Part shown: positions 16,412 to 23,813 of the stretch, piece by piece | Layout of the letters: each line of letters starts with the position of its first letter | How positions within the stretch are numbered: the stretch's first letter is position 1 | Assembly: GCA_027491555.1 (NCBI GenBank) | Contig: JAOZGN010000006.1 | Location: forward strand, 1-64,000 | Origin: Thermoproteota archaeon | Lineage (GTDB): Archaea; Thermoproteota; Korarchaeia; Korarchaeales; Korarchaeaceae | Length of the DNA stretch: 64,000 nucleotides | Direction of reading: 5' to 3' | Notes under the pieces: model-generated | The model's database searches: none | What the model was told of the DNA's origin: nothing | The model's input: the letters and a program-made list of their open reading frames with translations, nothing else | Position numbers and translations under genes: made by a program

Positions 16412-17449
16412 GTCGAACGCCAGGGCCTGCAGGGCGACCATGAGGATCGCCTCGCCCAGGTCTATCTTGCCGTCGTCCCTCACGGAGAACTTCAGCATCA
16501 GCGCCGAGGCTGTCGTGACCCCCATCTGGGCCACAACGTAGTCGTCGAGGGGTATCGGCCTGACGCTCGCCACGATCCCGACGGCCAGCAGCGCCAGTAT
16601 CGTGACCCCGCTCAGCGCGTTTCCGAGACCAATCTCAACGTCCCCCTTCGCCGCGGAGACGATGGCGACCCCGTTTTCAGGGACCGTCCCAACCATGGCC
16701 AGCGCCGCGGCGGCGTGGACCACATCGAGTCCCCCGGCGGTCGTCAGCTCCTCCACTAGGTAGACTAGCACCTCGGCGGATATGAAGACGGGGATCATCG
16801 CGGCCAGCCCCACGAGCAGATGTCTGGCGGCGCCCCCCGCCCCCCTCCTCCGGCCCCCCGCCCTAGATGCCAGCATGACTATGTACGAGAAGTAGGCCAG
16901 GAGCAGGATCGGGCCGACGGTTCTGGGGAGCTGGTTGGAGTGACCCGAGAAGAGTCTGGCCATCGAGACCATGGAGAGGGCCAGGTAGGCAGTCAGCGTG
17001 AAGGCAATCGCGTTCAGCTCATCGCTCATGGCCTCCTTGGGGACCTCAACGACGCCTCTACCAGACTTAATGGAGGCGACGGCCGCCGTCGCGGAGACTA
17101 TGACGGTCGCCGCGCCCACGCTCATCATGACGGTGAGCACCGCCACCTCCACGACCTCTGGGTCGCCCGACATCACGGCTATCAGCGTCAGGGCGATCTC
17201 CGGGAGGCTGGACGCGAGTGAGCTCAAGACTCCCGTCAGATACGGGGGAGCGCCGGCCGCCTCCGAGAAGCTCTCGAGCGCGCCGACTGCGACCTCAGAG
17301 GCCCTGGCGATGAGCCACCCCAGCACCACCAGAGAGAGGACGAACAGAAGCGTTGGGCCGATCTCAATGAGCCCGAGCCGGTAGCCGAACGCGAGGGCCA
17401 GGTCGAGGCCTGAGAGGCAGGCCAGAACAACCGCCTCGATTCTCCTCAG
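16397..17449 (-). CDS. Calcium/cation antiporter (CaCA)-family membrane protein, CTG start
   Basis: About 350 aa with 9-11 hydrophobic segments. Two internal repeats carry the exchanger motif: GVLSSLASSLPEIALTLIAV in the first half and GTVPENGVAIVSAAKGDVEI in the second. The conventional start would be GTG 17329, but the frame upstream encodes a clear extra membrane segment (IEIGPTLLFVLSLVVLGWLI) with no ATG/GTG/TTG before the upstream stop. CTG 17449 overlaps the dcd TGA as CTGA and is preceded by AGGGGTGATC, a near-perfect Shine-Dalgarno match six bases away, so I place the start there. The transported cation is unknown. Confidence 0.8.
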   Translation of the reverse strand: MRRIEAVVLACLSGLDLALAFGYRLGLIEIGPTLLFVLSLVVLGWLIARASEVAVGALESFSEAAGAPPYLTGVLSSLASSLPEIALTLIAVMSGDPEVVEVAVLTVMMSVGAATVIVSATAAVASIKSGRGVVEVPKEAMSDELNAIAFTLTAYLALSMVSMARLFSGHSNQLPRTVGPILLLAYFSYIVMLASRAGGRRRGAGGAARHLLVGLAAMIPVFISAEVLVYLVEELTTAGGLDVVHAAAALAMVGTVPENGVAIVSAAKGDVEIGLGNALSGVTILALLAVGIVASVRPIPLDDYVVAQMGVTTASALMLKFSVRDDGKIDLGEAILMVALQALAFDLLLT

Positions 17450-18012
17450 CTTCGATCACCCCTGCTCGAGAGCAGACTGGGCTCTTCCTGACTCACAAAC
17501 TTGGACGACGGTCTCTCATCATACCCCGCCGAGGCAGGCCTTCCCAGCCTCAAGAAGATTATCTGAACGATCCTCATGCCCGGATAAAGCCTCACGGGAA
17601 CCACGTTCTCGTTGAATATCTCCAGGACGACGGGGACCGGTTTTGCCATCCCGGTTCCGGGATTGACGAGCCCCGCCGCATGAACTATCACGCCCATTCT
17701 AGCCACGCTACTCCTCCCCTCCAAGAAGGCCGCGAGTCCCTTCGAGATCGCGATCCTCTCCACCGTCCTGGCGAGTACGAACTGCCCCGGTTGGAGCGCG
17801 AATGGCTCTCCGCCCGTGTCGACCAGCCTTGCACCCCTGTCAACGGTCTCCAGCCTCCTGGGATCCACCTCTCCGTCCCCTTCAAACACCCTGAAGAGGG
17901 TGTCCAGCCTGAGGTCTACAGAACAAGGTCCCAGGCTGTCAGGATCGAAGGGCTCTATCCTGATGTCCCCCGACTTGAGGGCCTCCCTGATCTCAACGTC
18001 TGACAGTATCAG
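17446..18012 (-). CDS. dcd: dCTP deaminase family protein, CTG start
   Basis: 188 aa, the normal Dcd length if translation starts at CTG 18012; an internal GTG at 17889 would cut off the conserved N terminus. From the CTG the product begins (M)ILSDVEIREALKSGDIRIEP and continues to SVDLRL, exactly the family pattern. Catalytic-site features are present: GRSSVARMG, VHAAGLVNPG and the glutamate in VVLEIFN. The C-terminal nucleotide lid is short (PSSKFVSQEEP). It converts dCTP to dUTP (or directly to dUMP in bifunctional archaeal enzymes). GAGGG lies six bases before the CTG. A second, more typical paralogue is at 52810-53364. Confidence 0.86.
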   Translation of the reverse strand: MILSDVEIREALKSGDIRIEPFDPDSLGPCSVDLRLDTLFRVFEGDGEVDPRRLETVDRGARLVDTGGEPFALQPGQFVLARTVERIAISKGLAAFLEGRSSVARMGVIVHAAGLVNPGTGMAKPVPVVLEIFNENVVPVRLYPGMRIVQIIFLRLGRPASAGYDERPSSKFVSQEEPSLLSSRGDRS

Positions 18013-18043
18013 CTCGGACCCTCATGGCCCGACCTGACGGCAA

Positions 18044-19105
18044 TTAAACGGTTTGCCCCGAGAGCCTCCCCGCGAGCTCCCTCACCATATCAAGCTCCTC
18101 TTCCGCTATCTCCCTCTGCCAATCCTCCAGATCGGGTACGGTCAGCAGGGTCTCAATGGCGTCTTCTGTGGATCTAAGGTGGCCCAATATGTCCCCACTC
18201 GTCCAACCCACCCCGTTGAACAGCGACGACTGCCTCTCCGAGAAGTCCCCGGGCTGGTCTAGTCCTGGAACGTAGATCCGGACCATGTCGGCGAAGGTCT
18301 CGAGACCCACCGTGGCCCCAAGCCTGACTAGCTCCCTATTGACTCTCCACGCATGGAGGTCTGGCCCGTAGAGCACCATGTCGTAGTCGTTGGAGGCCAA
18401 GGCGGCGAGGTCGACGAGGCCGACGGCCACGACCCTGTCCACCCCTCTGTCCGCCGCAAATCGGGCTATCCTTCTGACCGCGACGTCCGTGATGAACCCG
18501 TAAAGGACGAGCGTCCTCACGGTGCAGGATCTCGCCTCCAATTCTCTGAAGGCCGTTTCCAGAGATATCAACCCCGTCCTGCCCGTCGCCTCGGTGTCCG
18601 GCTTGATCAGCGTTATCTTCTCTCCCTCTGGGGCCTGGGAGAAGTCGGAGAAGGTGACCCTAACCTCCCTGACGGACTCCCCCGTGTGATCCCTCTCCGA
18701 AGAGGCGAGGTACTCCGGCCGAACGTACAACTCCCTGAAGGTTAACTCTCGGCCCCTCAGCGCCTCTGCGACCCTGTAACCCGGTCCGGCCCTGAGCACG
18801 TGTAATACAACTAATGGACCGCTCAGAACTCCTATTCGTGCAAGGAACTCCACGCAGGCGACGGCGGTAGAGAGGGCTCTCCTGTCCAGCTCCTCCATGA
18901 CCACGTGCGGCCACGCGGCGATTTCCCTGGCCTCCCGCGTGTCCAACAGGTACAACTCCGCGTCGACATCCTGATCGAGCCTGTAGATCCTTATGGATCT
19001 GTTGGGCTCGAGGGAACGGTCCCTGACTGGGGTATTCAGATCGACGCCGTGCTGCTCGGCCAGAAGATTCAGATCGACTGTCCGCCCCCTGACGCGGATC
19101 TCTAT
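18044..19105 (-). CDS. Phosphoribosyltransferase-like protein (start uncertain)
   Basis: Up to 353 aa. The central part has PRTase-like features: LVVLHVLRAGPGYRVAEAL, resembling the uracil phosphoribosyltransferase core, and TLIKPDTEATGRTG, which aligns with the PRPP loop (DxxxTGxT). The last 70 residues form an unrelated helical tail. The first conventional start is TTG 18955, but about 50 in-frame codons upstream look coding (PVRDRSLEPNRSIRIYRL). The best Shine-Dalgarno (GGGAGGG, 19112-19118) sits six bases before an ATA at 19105, so initiation at ATA is possible. Both ends should be treated as provisional. The gene lies 31 bases upstream of dcd on the same strand, suggesting a nucleotide-related operon. 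Confidence 0.62.
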   Translation of the reverse strand: MEIRVRGRTVDLNLLAEQHGVDLNTPVRDRSLEPNRSIRIYRLDQDVDAELYLLDTREAREIAAWPHVVMEELDRRALSTAVACVEFLARIGVLSGPLVVLHVLRAGPGYRVAEALRGRELTFRELYVRPEYLASSERDHTGESVREVRVTFSDFSQAPEGEKITLIKPDTEATGRTGLISLETAFRELEARSCTVRTLVLYGFITDVAVRRIARFAADRGVDRVVAVGLVDLAALASNDYDMVLYGPDLHAWRVNRELVRLGATVGLETFADMVRIYVPGLDQPGDFSERQSSLFNGVGWTSGDILGHLRSTEDAIETLLTVPDLEDWQREIAEEELDMVRELAGRLSGQTV

Positions 19106-19153
19106 CTTTGGCCCTCCCGGCCCGATCTAAAATGAAACAAAAAGGTTTCGGGC

Positions 19154-19531
19154 CTACGTCCTCAGCTTCGCCGATAGGAGCATCATCGTCAGATCCGCCA
19201 AGCCGCCTAGCCCAGCCGACCTGAGTTCCCGGTCTATGGTCTCAATTACGGCGGATCTGTCGATGTCAAAGGCACTCTCAGCTTCCAGAAGCTCTCTGGC
19301 GGCGAATATAGCTATCTCCTCTTCCTCCATCGTGATCTCCGCCGACGTGATTGCCCTGGCCAGCACTTCGAAGCTGGCCCTCATTCCCTCCCTGACGTCG
19401 GGTGGGGCGCCTGACCAGTAGACCTTGGCCGCGGCCTCTATTGCCCTCCTGAGGACTTCTCTATCGACTCTCTCACCTGCGAGTTCTACCGTCCGGACGG
19501 CCTCGAAGAGAGAAAGGATCGCCAGGCTCAT
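19154..19531 (-). CDS. Hypothetical helical protein, 125 aa
   Basis: An almost entirely alpha-helical, acidic protein (LSLFEAVRTVELAGERVDRE, EITMEEEEIAIFAARELLEA) from ATG 19531. There is no signal peptide or cysteine. It is followed on the same strand by the PRTase-like gene and preceded by the unknown gene at 19565-20188, so the run 20188 to 16397 is probably one transcription direction. I do not recognise the family. Confidence 0.6.
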   Translation of the reverse strand: MSLAILSLFEAVRTVELAGERVDREVLRRAIEAAAKVYWSGAPPDVREGMRASFEVLARAITSAEITMEEEEIAIFAARELLEAESAFDIDRSAVIETIDRELRSAGLGGLADLTMMLLSAKLRT

Positions 19532-19564
19532 TCTAATCCCCCAGGCATCCGCAGCATGACGCGT

Positions 19565-20188
19565 TCAGCCATACTCCTGATGGGTTCGACTCAGCCAAGC
19601 AAAGATCTCACCGAACACTCGGGCGGCCAGGCCAGTGAGGTCACCCGGGGCCTGCTCCACCCCGGTGGACGTGAGGTGGTGGGCGAGCTGCTCGACATCC
19701 CTGAGGGTCTCTTCAGGTAGGTTGACCCTCCTGGCGGAGTCTACGAGCTCCTCGGCGGTGTCCGTCAAGAACTCGTCTGCCTCTTCGGCCAGCCCCGTCA
19801 TGAAGGCGAGGGAGGCCTTGGCGACGCTAGCCCCCAGAGTGTAGAGGGCTCTCTCTTCGGGGTCCATCTCTAGGTAGAGCACCCACCTGGTGGTCCTGAT
19901 GGCTCTTTCAAGCGCCTCCAGGCGGCCCTCCATCCAGTCTCCCTCGCCGGCGACCAGCCTCTTCCTGAACTCGTCGACGAAGTCTGCCTCCCATCCCCCG
20001 AGGATGTCCATCCCAAACGCTCTGAACGATGCCGAGACTACCGAGAGGTGGTCCAAGATGTAGTCGGAGAGTTCCGAGTCAGACGAACTCCAGTTCTCTG
20101 CGAGGAGAGGGAGTATCGCAAGCAGGAGCGTCGAGCTGTATCCGAAGTTGAACGCCAGGAACCTGTGCCTCCCGTCCCTGTCGGGCAT
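19565..20188 (-). CDS. Hypothetical helical protein, 207 aa
   Basis: Starts at ATG 20188, about 30 bases from the TATA element it shares with the divergent YkgJ-type gene, so it is probably leaderless. The sequence is helical with many acidic residues and one moderately hydrophobic N-terminal segment (STLLLAILPLLAENW) that is too short to be a sure membrane span. There are no known motifs and no cysteines. Its companion downstream is a second helical unknown (19154-19531), 33 bases away. Confidence 0.6.
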   Translation of the reverse strand: MPDRDGRHRFLAFNFGYSSTLLLAILPLLAENWSSSDSELSDYILDHLSVVSASFRAFGMDILGGWEADFVDEFRKRLVAGEGDWMEGRLEALERAIRTTRWVLYLEMDPEERALYTLGASVAKASLAFMTGLAEEADEFLTDTAEELVDSARRVNLPEETLRDVEQLAHHLTSTGVEQAPGDLTGLAARVFGEIFAWLSRTHQEYG

Positions 20189-20214
20189 GGGCGGACCGGG
20201 TTGTCGGGCTGGCG

Positions 20215-20227
20215 CCGTTATAAATTC
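20215..20227. promoter_or_regulatory. Shared TATA element of a divergent leaderless pair
   Basis: The stretch cgttataaattcg lies about 25 bases before GTG 20246 on the plus strand and about 30 bases before ATG 20188 on the minus strand. Both distances match leaderless transcripts. Confidence 0.6.
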
Positions 20228-20245
20228 GGACCGGAAAGTGGGGCG

Positions 20246-20608
20246 GTGCGCTGCCCGCCCGGGTGCCGCCTCTGCTGTCTAGACACTGAGATGCCGCTGA
20301 CTCAGACCGACGTACTGAGGCTTGTCGGTCGTGGGTATGCGCTAGAGGAGTTTGCAGAGTTCAGGGGCGGCCTGCTGAGGCTGAAGAACGTGGGCGGCAG
20401 GTGCGTGTTCCTCGATGAAGAGGGAAGGTGCCGGGTCTACCCTGTCAGGCCCACAGGCTGCAGGGCTTACCCCGTGGTCGTCGACGCGGGGAGCGGGGAG
20501 TGCGTGCTTGACGAGCTCTGCCCCGCGGCCAACACCATGGAACCTGAGGAGTTCGCAGAATGGTGCAGGCTCGCCCGTGAGGTCGTGTCGTCGGCCATCA
20601 GAGGGTGA
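20246..20608 (+). CDS. YkgJ-family cysteine cluster protein
   Basis: 120 aa from GTG 20246, chosen because the shared TATA element is 25 bases upstream; TTG 20201 is in frame but would lie before the promoter. The YkgJ/Fli1 zinc-iron chelating pattern is clear: CPPGCRLCC at the N terminus, then GGRCVFLDEEGRCRVYPVRP with TGCRAYP, and a late CPAA cysteine. The family probably binds a metal or iron-sulfur cluster; the biochemical role is not established. It is convergent with the phosphoesterase gene. Confidence 0.85.
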   Translation: MRCPPGCRLCCLDTEMPLTQTDVLRLVGRGYALEEFAEFRGGLLRLKNVGGRCVFLDEEGRCRVYPVRPTGCRAYPVVVDAGSGECVLDELCPAANTMEPEEFAEWCRLAREVVSSAIRG

Positions 20609-20625
20609 GGTTTTCTCCTTCTCGG

Positions 20626-21348
20626 TTAGAAGAACTGCTCCAGGCCGCTTGAGGGCGGACTCAGCTCTATCCTGACTATTTCCCACCAGACGGGAAGGGA
20701 GACGTTGTAGACCGGAATGCCGGAGACATCGGCCCTCTTGGCCCCGCGGTGGGCGTGTCCGTGGACCACGAGGGCAGGCCGCCTCCTCTTGATGACCCTC
20801 TCGAGGGCTGGATTTCCCAGCATGGGCCATATTCTCCTGTTCTCTCCCACCAGCGTCCTGAAGGTGGGGGCGTAGTGCGTGAGGAGTATGGAGGGCCTTC
20901 CCCCCGCCCTGGCCAAGAGTTCGTCAATGAGCTCAACCCTCCTCCTGTAGATCTCCTCTATGCCGGGCACGTGCTTCCGCTGCCAGGTCGTGGGGCGTCT
21001 CAGGGACCCCCTGCTCCCCACGATCCACACGCGCGTTTCCGCGACCTCAACCTCGATGGCCTGGTCGTCCAGCCACGTGACCCTATCCCCGTACCCCTCA
21101 ATTAGGGCCGGCTTGGACTCGTCGAACTCCTCGTTTCCAAAGACGGCCACTATGGGAGATCCGAGCCTCTCGACGAACTCTAGCACCCTGGCGAACTCTC
21201 CGTGATCCCCCTTAAGCACCATGTCCCCCGCCAAGAGCACGAGGTCCGCCCTCCCGCGGTGCCTGTCGACGGCCTCCACGAACTGACGCAGGTAGCGGGG
21301 GGAGTGCACATCTCCCGTGGCCGCTATGGTTATCCTCACCTTCACCAC
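20626..21348 (-). CDS. Calcineurin-like metallophosphoesterase
   Basis: 240 aa. All metallophosphoesterase motifs are visible in order: TGDVHS near residue 11, LLAGDMVLKGDH, VFGNEEFD (GNHE-type with E for H), LLTHYAP and VVHGHAHRG. The GNEE variant is common in archaeal homologues. Substrate unknown; phosphodiesters are likely. Two GTG codons (21348, 21345) offer starts. No membrane segment. Confidence 0.9.
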   Translation of the reverse strand: MVKVRITIAATGDVHSPRYLRQFVEAVDRHRGRADLVLLAGDMVLKGDHGEFARVLEFVERLGSPIVAVFGNEEFDESKPALIEGYGDRVTWLDDQAIEVEVAETRVWIVGSRGSLRRPTTWQRKHVPGIEEIYRRRVELIDELLARAGGRPSILLTHYAPTFRTLVGENRRIWPMLGNPALERVIKRRRPALVVHGHAHRGAKRADVSGIPVYNVSLPVWWEIVRIELSPPSSGLEQFF

Positions 21349-21383
21349 ACCCCCCCTTGGACGCCCTCAGTTAGGGCGCCAGA

Positions 21384-21394
21384 AAGCGTTAATT
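21384..21394 (+). promoter_or_regulatory. TATA-like element before endonuclease III
   Basis: The block gcgttaattcgt is located about 28 bases before ATG 21418, consistent with a leaderless transcript. Confidence 0.5.
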
Positions 21395-21417
21395 CGTTAC
21401 CCCCAGTGACGCGGGGG

Positions 21418-22104
21418 ATGACGGGCCGCAAGGGGCTTGGCAAGGAAGCGAGGGCAGTACAGGCCGTCAGGAAGATCGTAAAGCTCTTCTCGGGGAGGGA
21501 CCCTTGGTGGAGGAGGGAGGGGCTGAGCCCCTTCTGGGTCGCGGTGACCATCGCCGTGTCGCCCAGGACGACCGCCAAGCTGGAGAGGGAGGCCGTGAAG
21601 AGGCTCATGGAGAGATTTCCCGGCGGAGCCAAGGAGATCGCGGAGGCCCCCTTGGAGGACCTGGAGGACGCAATCCGAGTGTCGGGCATGTACAGGTCTA
21701 AGGCTAGGGCGGTCAAGGCCCTGGCGGAGTGGGAGCTTGAGGGCCCCGGGGTGGCCTCCCTGGCCAACGCGGACTTGGAAGAGGCTCGGGAGACGCTGAA
21801 ATCTCTGCCAGGGATCGGGGACAAGGTGGCGGATGTCATACTCATGGCCCTTGGTCACCCGATCCTGCCGGTGGATGTGCACGTCGGGAGGGTGGCCAAG
21901 AGGCTCGGGCTGGTCCCGGAAAACGCCGGATACGCCGAGATCAAGGGAGCGCTGGAGGACATCTTTCGGCCCGAGGAGAGGATGACGGCCCACTTCGCCC
22001 TGATCGAATTCGGCAGGAGGGTGTGCAAGGCCCGCCCGCTGTGCGACAGGTGCCCCGTCGCCGAGAGCTGTCCATCGAGGAGATCCGATGTCCAGTCGCG
22101 ATAA
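21418..22104 (+). CDS. nth: Endonuclease III-like DNA glycosylase/AP lyase
   Basis: 228 aa. The HhH-GPD core is present: LPGIGDKVADVILMA holds the helix-hairpin-helix and the catalytic lysine, and PVDVHVGRVAKRL holds the catalytic aspartate. A [4Fe-4S] site closes the protein, CKARPLCDRCPVAESC, with spacing C-x5-C-x2-C-x5-C, one residue shorter in the first gap than in E. coli Nth. It would remove oxidised pyrimidines in base excision repair. An open frame extends upstream of 21418 but is non-coding by codon pattern and overlaps the phosphoesterase. Confidence 0.92.
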   Translation: MTGRKGLGKEARAVQAVRKIVKLFSGRDPWWRREGLSPFWVAVTIAVSPRTTAKLEREAVKRLMERFPGGAKEIAEAPLEDLEDAIRVSGMYRSKARAVKALAEWELEGPGVASLANADLEEARETLKSLPGIGDKVADVILMALGHPILPVDVHVGRVAKRLGLVPENAGYAEIKGALEDIFRPEERMTAHFALIEFGRRVCKARPLCDRCPVAESCPSRRSDVQSR

Positions 22105-22145
22105 GTTTATGAATCGCACGCCCGGGCCCCGCCGCGGCGTGAGCC

Positions 22146-22403
22146 ATGCCTGAGATAGTCTGCCCCTCCTGCGGGGCCCACTTCAAGATCGAGGAGATGG
22201 ACTACGAGGGGGAGGTCTCCTGTCCTTCGTGCAAGGCCCTCCTGCACGTGATAATCTCCGAGGGAGTCGTTGAGGAGGTCGACCTAATAGAGGAGGGCTT
22301 TGAAGAGGAGAGCTGGCTCGAAGACGAGGACCTCTGGGAGACGGAAGAGGAAGAGGAAGAGGATTGGGGCCTGGCGGAGGAGGACTTCTGGGAGGAGGAG
22401 TGA
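22146..22403 (+). CDS. Zinc-ribbon protein with acidic EDWG tail, LysW-like
   Basis: 85 aa. The N-terminal half is a CPSCGAHF...CPSCKALL zinc ribbon of the size and spacing of LysW/ArgW amino-group carrier proteins, and the C-terminal half is extremely acidic. LysW proteins end in EDWGE and carry the amino acid on the gamma-carboxyl of the terminal glutamate. Here EEDWG occurs internally and is followed by LAEEDFWEEE, so the chain still ends in glutamate after a Trp-Glu segment but is about 30 residues longer than usual. No lysine/arginine biosynthesis genes are adjacent. It could be a diverged carrier protein or an unrelated acidic zinc ribbon. Confidence 0.65.
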   Translation: MPEIVCPSCGAHFKIEEMDYEGEVSCPSCKALLHVIISEGVVEEVDLIEEGFEEESWLEDEDLWETEEEEEEDWGLAEEDFWEEE

Positions 22404-22425
22404 TCAGAGAGGAGTTGGGTTGGGA

Positions 22426-22716
22426 TCACCAGGCGATGGAGAAGTCCTCGAACTCCCCCTCGGGGTCCTCCCAGCGTTCCGTCACTGAGTCGACCCTAGC
22501 GAAGGCAGGCCCCCTCCAGCAGAGGTCAACGAGCTTCCTCAAGGCCTGCTCGTCCCCCTCGGCCACGACCTCCACAGTTCCGTCTGGAAGATTTCTAACG
22601 TACCCCTTCAGGCCAAGGGATCGCGCGTTCCTCCACACGAAGGCTCTGAAGCCGACGCCCTGCACGATCCCGCTGATCTTGAGGTGCACCCGCCTCTCGG
22701 CCACCCTTGACCCCAT
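22426..22716 (-). CDS. acyP: Acylphosphatase
   Basis: 96 aa from ATG 22716 (GTG 22734 also in frame). The acylphosphatase signature is intact: ISGIVQGVGFRAFVWRNA with the catalytic arginine, and GYVRNLPDGTVEVVAEG with the catalytic asparagine. The enzyme hydrolyses acyl phosphates such as carbamoyl- or 1,3-bisphosphoglycerate. The cytoplasmic protein is slightly extended at the C terminus (EDPEGEFEDFSIAW). Confidence 0.93.
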   Translation of the reverse strand: MGSRVAERRVHLKISGIVQGVGFRAFVWRNARSLGLKGYVRNLPDGTVEVVAEGDEQALRKLVDLCWRGPAFARVDSVTERWEDPEGEFEDFSIAW

Positions 22717-22761
22717 GCTTGCAGGGTTATCCACTCAAAAAGGTTTCTCCGCCTTTCTCGG

Positions 22762-22799
22762 AAAAAATGGGTGGTGGGGTGGGCTGAGCCTTCAGCCCA
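22762..22799 (-). terminator. Hairpin plus displaced T tract ending the por operon
   Basis: Immediately after the porB stop (minus strand) an eight-base perfect stem tgggctga / tcagccca with a four-base loop occupies 22780-22799. A run of six T residues (minus strand) follows 12 bases later at 22762-22767. Confidence 0.6.
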
Positions 22800-23801
22800 T
22801 CAGCCCTTGAGCCCGACTCGCTCCAGTAGGAGTTCCCACTCGTAGTCAACCATCTCCTGGAAGCGCTTGATCATCCACCTGTTCTCGGGCTCAAACATGT
22901 GCCTGAACCTGCGCTGGGTCTTCAGGTACTCCTCCACCGGCTTCTTCTTCTCAGGGTTCTTGGCTATGGCGAGGCTGGGCGGTGAGAGCCTCCACTCAAC
23001 CCCGTTTACGACCTCGTAGAGCGGGAAGACGCAGGTCTCCACGGCTAGCCTGGAGATCGCTATGGACTCCTCCGGGGCGTTGTACCAGCCCCTGTTACAC
23101 GTTGAGAACGCCCTGATGAACACCGGTCCGTCGGCCTCAAATCCCTTCCTGAACTTCACGAGCGCGTCGTTCCAGTAGTAGGGCGAGACGGTGGCGACGT
23201 AAGGGATCCTGTGGGCCGCTATTATGTCCACCAGCGGCTTCTTTCCGACCGGCTTGCCCGGTATGACCTTGCCCGCCGGTGTCGTGGTGGTCCACGCCCC
23301 GAAGGGAGTGCTTCCTGACCTCTGGATGCCCGTGTTCATGTACGCCTCGTTGTCGTAGAGCACGTACATGAACTTGTGGCCCCTCTCCAAGGCGCCAGAA
23401 AGCGCCTGGAGGCCTATGTCGTAGGTGCCTCCGTCGCCGCCGAAGACGACGATGTCGTAGTCCATCTCTATGTCCGGGTCTCCCTCGAACCTCCTGTCCC
23501 TGATGAGCTTGGCTTGAGCCCTCTCAACGCCAGAAGCCACGGCGGCGGCGTTCTCAAAGGCGTTGTGCGCCCACGGGACCTGCCAGGCGGTGTAAGGAAA
23601 GATCGTGGTGGCCACCTCAAGGCAGCCAGTCGCGTTGATGACGACGACCGGCTTCCTAGCGGCCATCATAACCTGCCTGACGATGGTTCCGGCCACGCAT
23701 CCGGCGCAGAGCCTGTGGCCCGGAGTGATCCCGGTGAAGCCCCTCTCGTGCATCTCCTTCGCGATCTGCCTTATGTTGGGGACCCACTTGGTCTCAGCCA
23801 T
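22800..23801 (-). CDS. porB: Pyruvate:ferredoxin oxidoreductase, beta subunit
   Basis: 333 aa, the TPP subunit. Visible features are the HRLCAGCVAGTIVRQV CxxC segment for the iron-sulfur cluster, VVFGGDGGTYDIGLQALSGA for TPP/Mg binding, and YDNEAYMNTGIQRSGSTPFG. It is the last gene of a four-gene por operon (G, D, A, B) on the minus strand, 12 bases after porA, and is followed by a hairpin/T-tract terminator. The complex oxidises pyruvate to acetyl-CoA and CO2 with reduction of ferredoxin in the cytoplasm. Confidence 0.95.
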   Translation of the reverse strand: MAETKWVPNIRQIAKEMHERGFTGITPGHRLCAGCVAGTIVRQVMMAARKPVVVINATGCLEVATTIFPYTAWQVPWAHNAFENAAAVASGVERAQAKLIRDRRFEGDPDIEMDYDIVVFGGDGGTYDIGLQALSGALERGHKFMYVLYDNEAYMNTGIQRSGSTPFGAWTTTTPAGKVIPGKPVGKKPLVDIIAAHRIPYVATVSPYYWNDALVKFRKGFEADGPVFIRAFSTCNRGWYNAPEESIAISRLAVETCVFPLYEVVNGVEWRLSPPSLAIAKNPEKKKPVEEYLKTQRRFRHMFEPENRWMIKRFQEMVDYEWELLLERVGLKG

Positions 23802-23813
23802 ACAACCACCTCC

